NCBI RefSeq assembly: GCF_003569785.1
Contig: NZ_KZ983990.1
Coordinates: forward strand, 1 to 64,000
Direction: 5' to 3'
Origin: Leucobacter sp. wl10
GTDB lineage: Bacteria > Actinomycetota > Actinomycetes > Actinomycetales > Microbacteriaceae
Length of the DNA: 64,000 bases
Each line of letters begins with the position of its first letter. The first letter of the stretch is position 1. The translations under genes and the position numbers were made by a program. The notes beneath the pieces were generated by a model. It saw only the letters and a list, made by a program, of their open reading frames with translations. It was not told the origin of the DNA and did no database searches. Below, in pieces: positions 7,530 to 16,540 of this stretch.

Positions 7530-8123
7530 ATGACAAATCCTCTCGGCTCGATCGACGGGGAGCGCCCGGCGACGGTGCGATGCGATGCTGTACGCAACCG
7601 TGCACGAATTCTTGAGGTAGCGCGGGACGTTTTCGGAGAGCGGGGAGTGGATGTGCCCACTGCGGCCATTGCACGCGCCGCAGGCGTGGGCGCGGCCACG
7701 CTCTACCGCCACTTCCCCACTCGCGAGATCTTGCTCACCTCCGTCTTCGGCGAGCAGATCGAACACTGCATCGCGATACTTGACGATGCGGTCGACGATC
7801 CTGACCCGTGGCGAGGGTTCACCAGATCGCTCGAAGCAGTCGTCGCGATTGAGGTCACAACTCCTGGGCTGACGCGAGCCATCACCAGTCAACGTGAGTC
7901 GCTCGCGGTCTACGATGACTTTCGCTCCCGAGCGATAGACGGGCTCAGCGTCCTCATCGAGCGCTTGCATGACAGCGGGCAGGTTCGCGATGACTTCGGC
8001 GTCGACGACATCCTGACGGTCGTGGTCGCTCTTCGCGCCGTTGCAGCATCAGACCGGGGCATCGCTGCACTACGAGCCTCCCGATTCATCGACTTGATCA
8101 CCCACGGAATCCGGACGAACTGA
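7530..8123 (+). CDS. TetR-family repressor
   Basis: A 197-aa regulator. The N-terminal HTH (res 19-65) reads RILEVARDVFGERGVDVPT, then AIARAAGVGAATLYRHFPTREIL, followed by a helical ligand-binding domain with TTPGLTRAITS and a C-terminal DDILTVVVALRAV helix typical of SACE_7040-type TetR proteins. ATG 7530 is preferred over GTG 7521; neither has a strong ribosome site. It faces the quinone reductase across the operator at 7485-7508. Its stop marks the edge of a gene-poor, IS-remnant region. Confidence 0.92.
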   Translation: MTNPLGSIDGERPATVRCDAVRNRARILEVARDVFGERGVDVPTAAIARAAGVGAATLYRHFPTREILLTSVFGEQIEHCIAILDDAVDDPDPWRGFTRSLEAVVAIEVTTPGLTRAITSQRESLAVYDDFRSRAIDGLSVLIERLHDSGQVRDDFGVDDILTVVVALRAVAASDRGIAALRASRFIDLITHGIRTN

Positions 8124-8194
8124 TCAACTCAATCGCCCATGCGCGAAGTCGTCCTCGCCGCGGGCGCGAGGGCATCCGCGACCGCCACTCCTCA

Positions 8195-8387
8195 GCCTGG
8201 ATCGCGAGCTGGCGGACATGCCCATGCGTGAACTGCGCAGGAACGTTCCGAGCGTCGAGGGCGCGCGCACCTCGCCGATCAGCCGCGCCATACCGCCCGA
8301 ACGCAGCAGGTCGAGGTCGTCGATCGAGTCGGCCCCTGCCAGCATGGCCGAGATCACCGACCGCGCGGTGATCTCGGCATTGGGGGC
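8195..8387 (-). pseudogene. IS1380-family transposase fragment (middle)
   Basis: The minus frame gives PNAEITARSVISAMLAGAD, SIDDLDLLRSGGMARLIG, VRAPSTLGTFLRS, then a frameshift into FTHGHVRQL. These are consecutive conserved blocks of the N-terminal third of actinobacterial IS1380-family transposases. A stop precedes the fragment (8388-8390). The DDE catalytic core is absent, so it is dead. Confidence 0.7.
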
Positions 8388-9242
8388 TCATCGGATTTGG
8401 GTGTAGACGGGGCCTGGATCCGCTGCTCGCCGGCTGGTTGCCTGTGCATGCAACGCGACTGCGTCTGGGGTGGCCGCGCGGTGGCGGGAGGGCGTCGTCG
8501 GCATCTGACTTCGATGACCTGCCCGGGCTGCGGCTTTGAGGCGGGGTGTCTCCTGGAGCGATGGCGAGGCTCGCACCATCGCTCGCGGACGCGCGCGCGG
8601 AGGCCGTTGTGGCGGAAGTGCACGCGCGGAGCCGAACGCAGCCCATGCGCAACGCCGTGCCACTGGCCGGGAGGCCGATGCGCGCCCGGCACCCGGCGCC
8701 GGGGCCGGGGCCGGGTCGCCGACAAACTGGTCGCGCTCGACCCGGCAAAGGCCGCGCCGCACCATCTGCTCTGCCGCACACTCAGCGCCCGCAAAGGCCT
8801 GGAAGCCGGGACTCTGGGCGGACTGGAAGGGACCCGTCGCCTTCATACTGATCGACCTCTGGACCCCGATGACACCGCCCGCCCTCGACCCGGCCACCCC
8901 GACGCCCCGCCCCGGATGCGCCGGTGCGCCGCGACAACGCCATCAGCGGGCGCCGCGACCACGCCGACTACCTCGCACAACCCCAAACCCCTAACGGCCC
9001 GCTCGAACCGGTGCCCCCGGCCGGGACGGCCTGGAGACCTCGATCAAACGCAGCGGTCGCGTACCGCCCCACCAAGGGCCGAACGCGCCGGAACACCATG
9101 ATCCTCCCGAGACGCCACGAAAATCGCGTGGATAGCATGGCGTCTCGGGAACAGCATGGCCCCCCGGCGGGAACGCAAGCGAGCCCAGCCCGCCGCCACA
9201 CTCCCGCGGCACCCGCGCAAACACTCGCAGCACGAATCCCGC
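8388..9242. other. Gene-poor stretch between two IS1380 fragments
   Basis: About 855 bp with no convincing gene on either strand. All open frames are low-complexity Arg/Ala/Pro translations of GC-rich DNA without recognisable domains. A near-exact 30-bp direct repeat (8355-8384 and 9261-9290, one mismatch) brackets the stretch. It comes from the same part of the transposase gene. The only other structure is the hairpin at 9105-9150. Confidence 0.5.
9105..9150. repeat. Hairpin with 13-bp perfect arms inside the IS-remnant region
   Basis: TCCCGAGACGCCA (9105-9117) pairs perfectly with TGGCGTCTCGGGA (9138-9150) across a 20-nt loop. No gene is adjacent, so it is not an obvious terminator. It could be an element end or a REP-like sequence. 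Confidence 0.6.
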
Positions 9243-9401
9243 AGCGAGCATGCCCGCGACCACCGACCGCGCCGTGATCTCGGCATTGGGCGAGTCGATC
9301 GTCAACGCGGCCAGCGCATCATCGAGGCCGGCACGATCGGCGAGACCGAGTACAGGCGCCAGGCCCGCGGAGGACACCAGGTTGGGGCCATCGAGAACAG
9401 G
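9243..9401 (-). pseudogene. IS1380-family transposase fragment (N-terminal)
   Basis: The minus frame reads PVLDGPNLVSSAGLAPVLGL, ADRAGLDD, DSPNAEITARSVVAGMLA and then leaves homology. This is the start of an IS1380-type transposase. Its last 16 residues match the beginning of the fragment at 8195-8387, but with substitutions (VVAGMLA against VISAMLA). The two pieces may therefore come from different copies. No start codon or inverted repeat is recognisable. Confidence 0.65.
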
Positions 9402-9638
9402 CGCACGCCGTCGGCATCTGGTGCGCTTCGCCCGCTCGTCGGTCCTGCACGGGGAACCGCCAGCGGCGCCGATCCGGCTCCCGTTCTCGGTGCAGCGCGA
9501 GACACGCTCGCGCGAGATGGGGACGGCTGCAGCTGAACCTCGACCCGGCACCGCGGGCGGTCGTGAGCCCGCGGTGGCGATGAGCTGGTCGACGCGCTCT
9601 CACTCAGGACTGCCGATGCCCGGTTCGCACCGGCATCG

Positions 9639-9950
9639 TCAGGGCCTCTTGCGGATCGACTCCTGGTAGCGGTCAGCATACGTCGGGGCGTCGCCGATGA
9701 GGTCGTCGCAGAAGGCGGCGACATCGGGGCCGATCAGCTCCATGGCGCTCCTGCCCGAGGCGACACCCGTCTCGAAGAAGTCGACGATCTCGGACAGCAG
9801 CCCGCCGTCGCTCAACGAGATGGGTCCGACCTTGAACAGGTACTTCTGCATCTCCTCGTACACGATCCGGTAGTCCGGCGGCAGCGCCTTGACTCTGGCC
9901 ATGTGCGCACGCCACTGCCGCTTGCCCTCGATGATGTCCCTGATGCTCAC
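9639..9950 (-). CDS. DUF1048 protein A
   Basis: A 103-aa small acidic helical protein (YRIVYEEMQKYLFK, then LLSEIVDFFETGVASGRSAMELIGPDVAAFCDDLI). This is the DUF1048 pattern of PadR-linked proteins, with a final GPDVxxFCDDLI helix. The GTG start lies 1 nt after the stop of the second DUF1048 gene. It is the last gene of the padR2 operon and is of unknown function. The shared GR/GQSAxExxGxDxxxFC core with its neighbour shows a tandem duplication. Confidence 0.8.
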   Translation of the reverse strand: MSIRDIIEGKRQWRAHMARVKALPPDYRIVYEEMQKYLFKVGPISLSDGGLLSEIVDFFETGVASGRSAMELIGPDVAAFCDDLIGDAPTYADRYQESIRKRP

Positions 9951-9951
9951 A

Positions 9952-10308
9952 TCAGCCTCCCAGCCTGCTCAGTCTGCGTGCGACGGTCCTGTTCAGCTGC
10001 TTGCGCCACTTGTCCCGGTAGTCCTCCGCGCCGTCCTCGCCGATCACCGCCGCGCAAAAGCCGGGGATGTCATCCCCCAGAGCCTCCGCCGCACTCTGCC
10101 CGTCCGACGCGGTCGTCTCCAGCAATCCGAGGACGCCGTCGACTATCGGGGTGAGATTGCGGCCGGTGAAGTCGCCGTGCTGCCACAGGTGGGCTTCGAT
10201 CTGCTCCCACGCCTGGCGGTAGTCTTCGGGCAGCGCCGCGGCACGGGCCTCGAACGCCCGCCAGTCCCGGGCCAGGTCGCTGCCGGTGATCCTCTCCCAG
10301 AAGTTCAT
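9952..10308 (-). CDS. DUF1048 protein B
   Basis: A 118-aa protein (MNFWERITGSDLARDWRAFE, ALPEDYRQAWEQIEAHLW, LLETTASDGQSAAEALGDDIPGFCAAVI) that is paralogous to DUF1048 protein A. Its ATG overlaps the padR2 stop by 4 bp. DUF1048 genes commonly follow PadR genes in Actinomycetota and Firmicutes. A soluble partner or membrane-sensor accessory role is possible but unproven. Confidence 0.82.
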   Translation of the reverse strand: MNFWERITGSDLARDWRAFEARAAALPEDYRQAWEQIEAHLWQHGDFTGRNLTPIVDGVLGLLETTASDGQSAAEALGDDIPGFCAAVIGEDGAEDYRDKWRKQLNRTVARRLSRLGG

Positions 10309-10613
10309 GCTCCGTCCTCCTTGAGTTCGTCGATCCTCGATGACAGGTAGTCCCATCTCGCCCAGAACCTCGCCAGTTCCAAGCGTCCTGCGTCGTTGAG
10401 CCTGTAGAACTTGCGCGGCGGGCCCAGCTCCGAGGGACGCTTCGCGACATCCACCAGTCCGCGCTTCTCGAGCCGCAGCAGGATCGTGTAGACCGTTCCC
10501 TCGGTGACATCGGCGAAGCCGAGCTCGGTCAGCCGACGGGTGATCGCATACCCGTAGGTCTCCTCGGCGTCGATGATCCGCAGCACGCAGCCCTCCAGCG
10601 TGCCCTTCAACAT
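10305..10613 (-). CDS. PadR-family transcriptional regulator 2
   Basis: A 102-aa PadR protein: MLKGTLEGCVLRIIDAEETYGYAIT, VTEGTVYTILLRLEKRGLVDV, GPPRKFYRLNDAGRLEL. Codons just before the ATG still read GLTE, matching the LTEMLKG start region of relatives. The ancestral start may therefore have been upstream, and the ATG at 10613 is the best present choice. It heads the padR-DUF1048-DUF1048 unit and is divergent from a DrrAB-like exporter, the classic arrangement of a PadR repressor of a drug-efflux ABC pump. Confidence 0.92.
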   Translation of the reverse strand: MLKGTLEGCVLRIIDAEETYGYAITRRLTELGFADVTEGTVYTILLRLEKRGLVDVAKRPSELGPPRKFYRLNDAGRLELARFWARWDYLSSRIDELKEDGA

Positions 10614-10743
10614 CTCGGTCAGTCCGTCGATGATCCATGCCCTTCGTCCTCGCGGGTTGCGCTACCTCGTCTCACATGGTACCACTAGATCGTAACACAG
10701 AGTAGCGGGCGGATTCCTCCCCCGGAACAGAAAGGACACGCTC
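10614..10743. promoter_or_regulatory. Divergent control region of padR2 and the ABC exporter
   Basis: A 130-bp spacer with a locally AT-rich patch near 10676-10706. It contains ACTAGATCGT (10684-10693), nearly the same 10-mer as ACTAGATTGT (6007-6016) in front of padR1, so this may be a PadR half-site. A good AAAGGA ribosome site precedes the exporter ATG. I could not fix the -10/-35 boxes. Confidence 0.4.
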
Positions 10744-11526
10744 ATGACACCTCCACCGGCGGCGACCGCCGCGATCAGCATGCGCGCCGTGCAGAAGTCG
10801 TACGGCACGCTGGAGGTGCTCCGCGGCGTGGACCTCGACGTCCAGCGCGGCAGCATCTTCGCCCTGCTCGGCTCCAACGGGGCCGGCAAGACCACGCTCG
10901 TGAAGATCCTCTCCACCCTGCTCAGGGCCGACGCGGGCACCGCGACGGTGAACGGCTACGACGTCGCGACGCACGCTGCGGATGTGCGGGAATCGATCAG
11001 CCTGACCGGGCAGTTCGCGGCTGTCGACGAAATCCTCACCGGGCGGGAGAACCTGATCCTCATCGCCAGGCTCAGGCATGTGAACGACCCGGACGCGATC
11101 GCCGACGGCCTGCTCGCGCGGTTCTCGCTGACCGACGCCGGCAGCCGCAAGGTCGCCGCCTACTCCGGCGGCATGCGCCGCCGCCTCGACATCGCGATGA
11201 GCCTCATCGGCAATCCTCCCCTGGTCTTCCTCGACGAACCGACCACGGGCTTGGACCCGGAGGCCCGCATCGAGGTCTGGCAGACCGTCGAGCAACTCGC
11301 CCATGACGGCGCCACCGTGCTGCTGACCACCCAGTACCTCGACGAGGCCGAGCAGCTCGCCGACCGCATCGCCATCCTGCACCGGGGCACGATCATCGCA
11401 GACGGAACCCTCGCCGAGCTCAAGCAGCTCCTGCCTCCCGCGAAGGTCGAGTACGTCGAGAAGCAGCCGACACTGGAGGAGGTCTTCCTCTCCATCGTCG
11501 GCGACAACGGAAGGAACGAATCATGA
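10744..11526 (+). CDS. DrrA-like ABC exporter ATP-binding protein
   Basis: A 260-aa ATPase of the DRA (daunorubicin resistance) family. Walker A is GSNGAGKTT (res 38-46), the signature YSGGMRRRLD lies at about 140, Walker B plus D-loop is LVFLDEPTTGLDPEAR, and H-loop TTQYLDEAEQLAD. The C-terminus TLEEVFLSI is typical of DrrA. It overlaps the permease by 4 bp. It would power export of a hydrophobic drug or lipid across the inner membrane, probably under PadR2 repression. Confidence 0.94.
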   Translation: MTPPPAATAAISMRAVQKSYGTLEVLRGVDLDVQRGSIFALLGSNGAGKTTLVKILSTLLRADAGTATVNGYDVATHAADVRESISLTGQFAAVDEILTGRENLILIARLRHVNDPDAIADGLLARFSLTDAGSRKVAAYSGGMRRRLDIAMSLIGNPPLVFLDEPTTGLDPEARIEVWQTVEQLAHDGATVLLTTQYLDEAEQLADRIAILHRGTIIADGTLAELKQLLPPAKVEYVEKQPTLEEVFLSIVGDNGRNES

Positions 11527-12296
11527 CCGCGCACGTCCTCGGCGACACCGTCGTCCTCACCGGGCGGTCCCTGCGCCACATCCTGCGCAGCCCGGACACC
11601 ATCATCACGACCGCGCTCATGCCGATCGCCATGATGCTGATGTTCGTCTACGTCTTCGGCGGGTCGATCGACACCGGGCAGGGCGCGGGCGGCACGCCCT
11701 ACGTGAACTACCTGCTACCCGGTATCCTGCTCATCACCATCGCCTCCGGCATCTCCTACACCGCGTTCCGGCTGTTCATGGACATGCAGGGCGGCGTCCT
11801 GGAACGGTTCCAGTCCATGCCGATCACCCGGTCCGGCGTGCTCTGGGCGCACGTACTCACCTCGCTCGTCGCCAACGCCGTCGCACTCGTGGTCGTCGTC
11901 GGAGTCGCACTGCTGATGGGCTTCCGCACCGGGGCGAACGTGCTGGGCTGGCTCTCCGTCACGGGCATCCTGATCCTGTTCATGCTCGCGCTGGCCTGGA
12001 TCGCCGTGATCCCCGGTCTGACCGCGAAGACCGTGGACGGCGCCAGCGCGTTCTCCTACCCGCTGATCTTCCTGCCGTTCCTCAGCTCCGCCTTTGTCCC
12101 CACCGAGTCCATGCCGGGACCGGTGCGCTGGTTCGCCGAGAACCAACCGATCACCTCCATCGTGAACACGATCCGCGACCTTCTCGCCGGGCAGCCCGTG
12201 AACGCAGACATCTGGATCGCCCTCGCCTGGTGCCTCGGGATACTCCTCGTCGCCTACGCCGCCGCGATGACCATCTACCGGCGCAGAACCAACTGA
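11523..12296 (+). CDS. DrrB-like ABC-2 exporter permease
   Basis: A 257-aa ABC-2 permease with six predicted TM helices and the family motifs [40 protein letters not shown] and [20 protein letters not shown]. It pairs with the preceding ATPase through a 4-bp ATGA overlap. Substrate is unknown; DrrAB-type pumps handle antibiotics and amphiphiles. About 170 bp without a gene follow, up to the carboxylase gene. Confidence 0.94.
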   Translation: MTAHVLGDTVVLTGRSLRHILRSPDTIITTALMPIAMMLMFVYVFGGSIDTGQGAGGTPYVNYLLPGILLITIASGISYTAFRLFMDMQGGVLERFQSMPITRSGVLWAHVLTSLVANAVALVVVVGVALLMGFRTGANVLGWLSVTGILILFMLALAWIAVIPGLTAKTVDGASAFSYPLIFLPFLSSAFVPTESMPGPVRWFAENQPITSIVNTIRDLLAGQPVNADIWIALAWCLGILLVAYAAAMTIYRRRTN

Positions 12297-12455
12297 CGGC
12301 GCCGATCGCTTCGAGGGGGAGCTTCTCCGCCGGCGTCCGGTGCTGCTGCACGGCGCGTGCGAGGTTGTCGGCCCCCGCGGACCTTTTATCCCCGACGGCA
12401 ACGAATCACGGGAAGGTTTGTGGCCTATATCCAAGGCTCGCCTCCTTCCCTGGAA

Positions 12456-12461
12456 TAAGCT
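12456..12461 (+). promoter_or_regulatory. -10 box of the acyl-CoA carboxylase gene, leaderless
   Basis: TAAGCT, 7-nt spacer, ATG at 12469. The 12297-12455 stretch shows no gene; the possible upstream extension of the carboxylase frame into it has no homology. Confidence 0.5.
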
Positions 12462-12468
12462 GTCATCC

Positions 12469-14235
12469 ATGTCGCGCATTCGTAAAGTGCTCATCGCCAA
12501 CCGCGGCGAGATCGCCGTCCGCATCATCCGCGCCGCAGCTGACAGCGGCATCGCCTCCGTGGCCGTCTACGCCGACCAGGATCGGGACGCCATGCACGCG
12601 CAGCTCGCCGACGAGGCGTACGCGCTGAACGGCACGACGAGCGCCGACACCTACCTGGTCATCGACAAGATCCTCGCCGTCGCCCGACGCGCGGGCGCCG
12701 ACGCCGTGCACCCCGGCTACGGCTTCCTCGCCGAGAACGCCGACTTCGCCCGGGCCGTCATCGCCTCGGGCCTCACCTGGATCGGCCCCTCGCCCGAGGC
12801 GATCGAACGGCTCGGCGACAAGGTCTCGGCGCGCCACGTCGCCGACAAGGTGGGCGCCCCGCTCGCGGCGGGCACGAGCGACCCGGTCGCGGACGCCTCC
12901 GAGGTGCTCGCCTTCGCCGACCAGGTCGGCCTGCCCATCGCCATCAAGGCGGCGTTCGGCGGCGGCGGTCGCGGCCTCAAGGTCGCCTACGAGCGCGAGG
13001 AGGTCGCCGAGCTCTTCGAGTCGGCCACGCGCGAGGCCATCGCGGCGTTCGGCCGCGGCGAGTGCTTCGTCGAGAAGTACCTCGAGAAGCCGCGACACGT
13101 CGAGACCCAGTGCCTCGCCGACCAGCACGGCAACGTCGTGGTCGTCTCCACCCGCGACTGCTCGCTGCAGCGGCGGCACCAGAAACTGGTCGAGGAGGCT
13201 CCTGCGCCGTTCCTCACCGACGAGCAGAACGCCGCGCTGTACGAGGCCTCGAAGGCGATCCTGCGCGAGGTGGGCTACGTGGGCGCCGGCACCTGCGAGT
13301 TCCTCGTCGCGAGAGACGGCACGGTCTCGTTCCTCGAGGTCAACACCCGGCTGCAGGTCGAGCACCCCGTCTCCGAGGAGGTCACCGGCATCGACCTCGT
13401 GCGCGAGCAGTTCCGCATCGCCGAGGGCGGCGCCATCGATTACCCGGACCCGGTGGCCCACGCCCACTCCCTCGAGTTCCGCCTCAACGGCGAGGATCCC
13501 GGCAACGGCTTCCTGCCCGCCCCGGGCCCGGTGACGCTGTTCAAGCCCGCGGCGGGCCCCGGCGTGCGCGTCGACACCGGCGTGGCCTCCGGCGACGTCG
13601 TCTCGGGAGCGTTCGACTCGATGCTCGGCAAGCTCATCGTCACCGGCGCCACCCGCGAGGAGGCGCTCGAGCGCGCCCGCCGCGCCCTCGACGAGTTCGA
13701 GATCCAGGGTCTGCCCACCGTGCTGCCGTTCCACCGCAGGATCGTTCGGGATCCCGCATTCACGGCCCCCGACGGCCGATTCGGCGTGTACACGCTCTGG
13801 ATCGAGAGCGAGTTCGAGAACGATCTCGAGCCGTGGGAGGGCGAGCTCGCCCCGATCATCTCCGATCCGAAGCGGCGCACCGTGGTCGTGGAGGTGGCCG
13901 GGCGCCGCGTCGAGGTGACCATGCCCGCCACACTGCTGCCGCTCGCCGACCAGGAGGTCACCCGCGGGCCCGCGCCCAAGCGCGCGAAGGGGGCCGGCGT
14001 CGCCACCGCGACGGGCGACGCGGTCGCCGCGCCCATGCAGGCGACCGTCGTGAAGGTGGCGGTCGAGGAGGGCCGGCGGGTCGCCGAGGGCGACCTGGTG
14101 GTGGTGCTCGAGGCCATGAAGATGGAGCAGTCGATCTACGCGCACCGCGACGGCGTCGTGGCGGGCATCGATGCGCCCGTGGGACAGACCGTTCCGAACG
14201 GGCATCTTCTGCTCAGCATCGTCGACCCCGCCTGA
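12469..14235 (+). CDS. Acetyl/propionyl-CoA carboxylase alpha subunit (biotin carboxylase-BCCP)
   Basis: A 588-aa AccA3-type chain: biotin carboxylase (start [20 protein letters not shown]-grasp glycine loop GGGGRGLK near 163-170; [18 protein letters not shown] near 289) followed by a linker and a C-terminal biotinyl domain with EAMKM (K551 biotinylated). It carboxylates biotin with bicarbonate and ATP and hands CO2 to a separate AccD-type carboxyltransferase for fatty-acid synthesis. No beta subunit is nearby. The start at 12469 follows a -10 box by 7 nt. Confidence 0.96.
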   Translation: MSRIRKVLIANRGEIAVRIIRAAADSGIASVAVYADQDRDAMHAQLADEAYALNGTTSADTYLVIDKILAVARRAGADAVHPGYGFLAENADFARAVIASGLTWIGPSPEAIERLGDKVSARHVADKVGAPLAAGTSDPVADASEVLAFADQVGLPIAIKAAFGGGGRGLKVAYEREEVAELFESATREAIAAFGRGECFVEKYLEKPRHVETQCLADQHGNVVVVSTRDCSLQRRHQKLVEEAPAPFLTDEQNAALYEASKAILREVGYVGAGTCEFLVARDGTVSFLEVNTRLQVEHPVSEEVTGIDLVREQFRIAEGGAIDYPDPVAHAHSLEFRLNGEDPGNGFLPAPGPVTLFKPAAGPGVRVDTGVASGDVVSGAFDSMLGKLIVTGATREEALERARRALDEFEIQGLPTVLPFHRRIVRDPAFTAPDGRFGVYTLWIESEFENDLEPWEGELAPIISDPKRRTVVVEVAGRRVEVTMPATLLPLADQEVTRGPAPKRAKGAGVATATGDAVAAPMQATVVKVAVEEGRRVAEGDLVVVLEAMKMEQSIYAHRDGVVAGIDAPVGQTVPNGHLLLSIVDPA

Positions 14236-14348
14236 GGGCGGCGAATCGCCGACCCGGAGTAAGCGGGCGCGCACGCACGTGGGCCGCGATCCCGCGCTGT
14301 CCGACGCCGCGGCCGCGTGAGCGAGGCACGGCGCATCGCTCTGGGTTT

Positions 14349-14354
14349 ACAATG
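14349..14354 (+). promoter_or_regulatory. Possible -10 box of the MHS transporter gene
   Basis: TACAAT 45 nt before the ATG, in a 164-bp intergenic region. An AAGGA ribosome site lies about 9 nt before the start. No -35 element is clear. Confidence 0.4.
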
Positions 14355-14399
14355 GTGTGGTTTCCCTCGAATTCGATATTTGGACAAGGAAGTCACATA

Positions 14400-15767
14400 A
14401 TGACACAACACGTCCCCCTCAGCTCCCCCAGGGAACGACGGAAAGTCGTCGCGGCCTCGGTGATCGGTACCACCATCGAGTGGTACGACTTCTTCATCTA
14501 CGCCTTCGCCGCCAACCTCGTGCTGGCCAAGCTCTTCTTCGAGCCCGCCGGCGAGAGCATGATGCAGATTCTCTCGCTCCTCACCATCGGCCTCTCCTTC
14601 CTCTTCCGCCCGCTCGGCGCGTTCCTCGCCGGGCACTTCGGCGACAAGCTCGGGCGGCAGCCCATGCTCGTGATCACGCTGCTGCTCATGGGGATCGCCA
14701 CCGTCGGCATCGGCCTGCTGCCCACCTACGGCGCGATCGGGGCCTCGGCGCCGGTGATCCTGATCCTCCTGCGCATCCTGCAGGGCCTCTCGGCGGGCGG
14801 CGAGTGGGGCGGCGCCGTGCTCATGTCGGTCGAGCACGCACCCGGGGGCAAGCGCGGCCTGTACGGCATATTCCCGCAGCTCGGCGTGCCGTTCGGCATG
14901 CTGCTCGCCTCGGCGATACTCGCGCTCATGCGCGTCGTCGCCCCGGGCGAGGCGTTCGAGGAGTGGGGCTGGCGCGCGCCGTTCCTGTTCTCGGTCGTGC
15001 TCATCGTGGTGGGATTCGTCATCCGCAAGACGGTCGACGAGTCGCCCGTCTTCAGCGAGATCAAGGAGACCCGCCAGCAGGAGTCGGCCCCCATCGTGCA
15101 GGTGTTCAAGCTGCACCTCCCGCTCGTGGTTCTCAGCGCGCTGCTCTTCGCGGGCAACAATGCCGTGGGCTACATGCTCACCGGCGGCTACGTGCAGGGC
15201 CTCGCCTCGCGCCCCGAGGCCGACGGCGGCCTGGGCTACGACCCGGTGCAGGTGCAGCTCGCGGTACTCACGGCGGCCGTCGTCTGGGCGGTCTTCACTT
15301 TTCTCTCGGGCCCGCTCTCCGACCGCTACGGCCGCAAGCCGATCATGAACATCGGCTGGATCGTGCAGGCGCTCGGCGTGATCCCGCTCTTCCAGTTCGT
15401 CGTCAACGGCGGAGTGAGCGGCGTGCTCCTCGGCTCGAGCCTGCTCGCCGTGGGCCTCGGGCTCACCTACGGCCCCGCCGCGGTGTGGTTCGCCGAGACG
15501 TTCCCGGCCTCCGTGCGCTACTCGGGCATCTCGATCAGCTACGCCCTGGGCGGCGTGATCGGCGGCGCCTTCGCACCCACGATCGCCCAGATCCTGCTGC
15601 AGTCGTTCGGCACCACCTGGGCGATCGTCGTCTACCTGCTCATCATGACCGCGTTCGGCCTGCTCGCGAGCGTGCTGCTGCGGGATCGCTCGAACATCCC
15701 GCTCGACCTCGACTTCGAGCGCAGCGGGCAGTGGAAGAGCTGGACGCCCTCGAGGGTCGAGGCATAG
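14400..15767 (+). CDS. MFS transporter, metabolite:H+ symporter (MHS) family
   Basis: A 455-aa, 12-TM major facilitator. The start RKVVAASVIGTTIEWYDFFIYAFAA and the GGEWGGAVLM block are diagnostic for the MHS branch (shikimate, proline/betaine, alpha-ketoglutarate carriers). DRYGRKPIM is the MFS loop motif. It imports an organic acid or osmolyte with protons. The exact substrate cannot be read from the sequence. Start ATG 14400 with AAGGA upstream. It is followed convergently by the RNA methyltransferase. Confidence 0.93.
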   Translation: MTQHVPLSSPRERRKVVAASVIGTTIEWYDFFIYAFAANLVLAKLFFEPAGESMMQILSLLTIGLSFLFRPLGAFLAGHFGDKLGRQPMLVITLLLMGIATVGIGLLPTYGAIGASAPVILILLRILQGLSAGGEWGGAVLMSVEHAPGGKRGLYGIFPQLGVPFGMLLASAILALMRVVAPGEAFEEWGWRAPFLFSVVLIVVGFVIRKTVDESPVFSEIKETRQQESAPIVQVFKLHLPLVVLSALLFAGNNAVGYMLTGGYVQGLASRPEADGGLGYDPVQVQLAVLTAAVVWAVFTFLSGPLSDRYGRKPIMNIGWIVQALGVIPLFQFVVNGGVSGVLLGSSLLAVGLGLTYGPAAVWFAETFPASVRYSGISISYALGGVIGGAFAPTIAQILLQSFGTTWAIVVYLLIMTAFGLLASVLLRDRSNIPLDLDFERSGQWKSWTPSRVEA

Positions 15768-15819
15768 CCCGCCCCGTCCGAGGCGGCGGGGCCAGGGGCC
15801 GGGGAAACGCAGCGCGGGA

Positions 15820-16482
15820 TCAGGGGGCGCCGGGGCGCAGCGGCGAGTGCTGCTGCACCCAGCTGTACATCGCCACGGCCGCCGCGGCGCTCGCGTTGAT
15901 CGAGCGGGTGGAGCCGTACTGGGTGATCTCCACCACGGCCTCCGCGGCGGCGATCGCCTCGGCGGTGAGGCCGGGGCCCTCCTGCCCGAAGAGCATCACG
16001 CAGCGCTCGGGCCAGGCGAAGGTCTCCATGGGCACGCAGCCGGGCACGTTGTCGATCGCGATGACGGGGATGCCCCGATCCCGCGCCCACTCCGCGAGGG
16101 CCCCGATGCTCTCGCGGTGCTCCACGTGCTGGTAGCGGTCGGTCACCATGGCGCCGCGCTTGTTCCAGCGGCGGCGGCCGACGATGTGCACCGTGTCGGC
16201 GGCGAACGCGTTGGCGCTGCGCACGATCGAGCCGATGTTCATGTCGTGCTGCCAGTTCTCGATGGCCACGTGGAAGGGGTGGCGGTGCTCGTCGAGATCG
16301 GCGACGATCGCCTCCATGCGCCAGTACCGGTACCGGTCGACGACGTTGCGGGTGTCGCCGTGCTCGAGCAGTTCGGGGTCGTAGCGCTCCTCGCCCGGCC
16401 ACGCCTCACGCCCGCCGGGCCACGGCCCGACCCCGGAAGTGGTGTGCTCGGGGTGGGGCTCGGGATCGCGGGTCTCGGTCAC
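15820..16482 (-). CDS. TrmH/SpoU-family RNA methyltransferase
   Basis: A 220-aa SPOUT methyltransferase. Motif 1 is NIGSIVRSANAFAADTVHIVG, motif 2 MLFGQEGPGLT and motif 3 QYGSTRSINASAAAAVAMY, which form the knotted SAM site. The extended N-terminus (about 65 aa) is Pro/Glu-rich. It likely 2'-O-methylates tRNA or rRNA; the exact site is unknown. The GTG at 16482 is chosen because GAGAAT lies 6 nt before it and the frame is closed just above in the other options. It is divergent from aspS across a large palindrome. Confidence 0.9.
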   Translation of the reverse strand: MTETRDPEPHPEHTTSGVGPWPGGREAWPGEERYDPELLEHGDTRNVVDRYRYWRMEAIVADLDEHRHPFHVAIENWQHDMNIGSIVRSANAFAADTVHIVGRRRWNKRGAMVTDRYQHVEHRESIGALAEWARDRGIPVIAIDNVPGCVPMETFAWPERCVMLFGQEGPGLTAEAIAAAEAVVEITQYGSTRSINASAAAAVAMYSWVQQHSPLRPGAP

Positions 16483-16540
16483 GCCCCCATTCTCCCAGCC
16501 CGGCCGGGTCGCTGCGGATCCCGCACCCGCTCCCGCTCCT

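Noticed and set aside
8397-9101. A 234-codon plus-strand frame in the IS-remnant region
   Set aside because: Composition is random and no domain or family motif is visible; the CxxC-like start (CPGCGF) is not followed by any known fold.
12340-12468. Extension of the biotin carboxylase gene upstream to 12340
   Set aside because: Family homology begins at [12 protein letters not shown]; the -10 box at 12456-12461 would lie inside such an extension.
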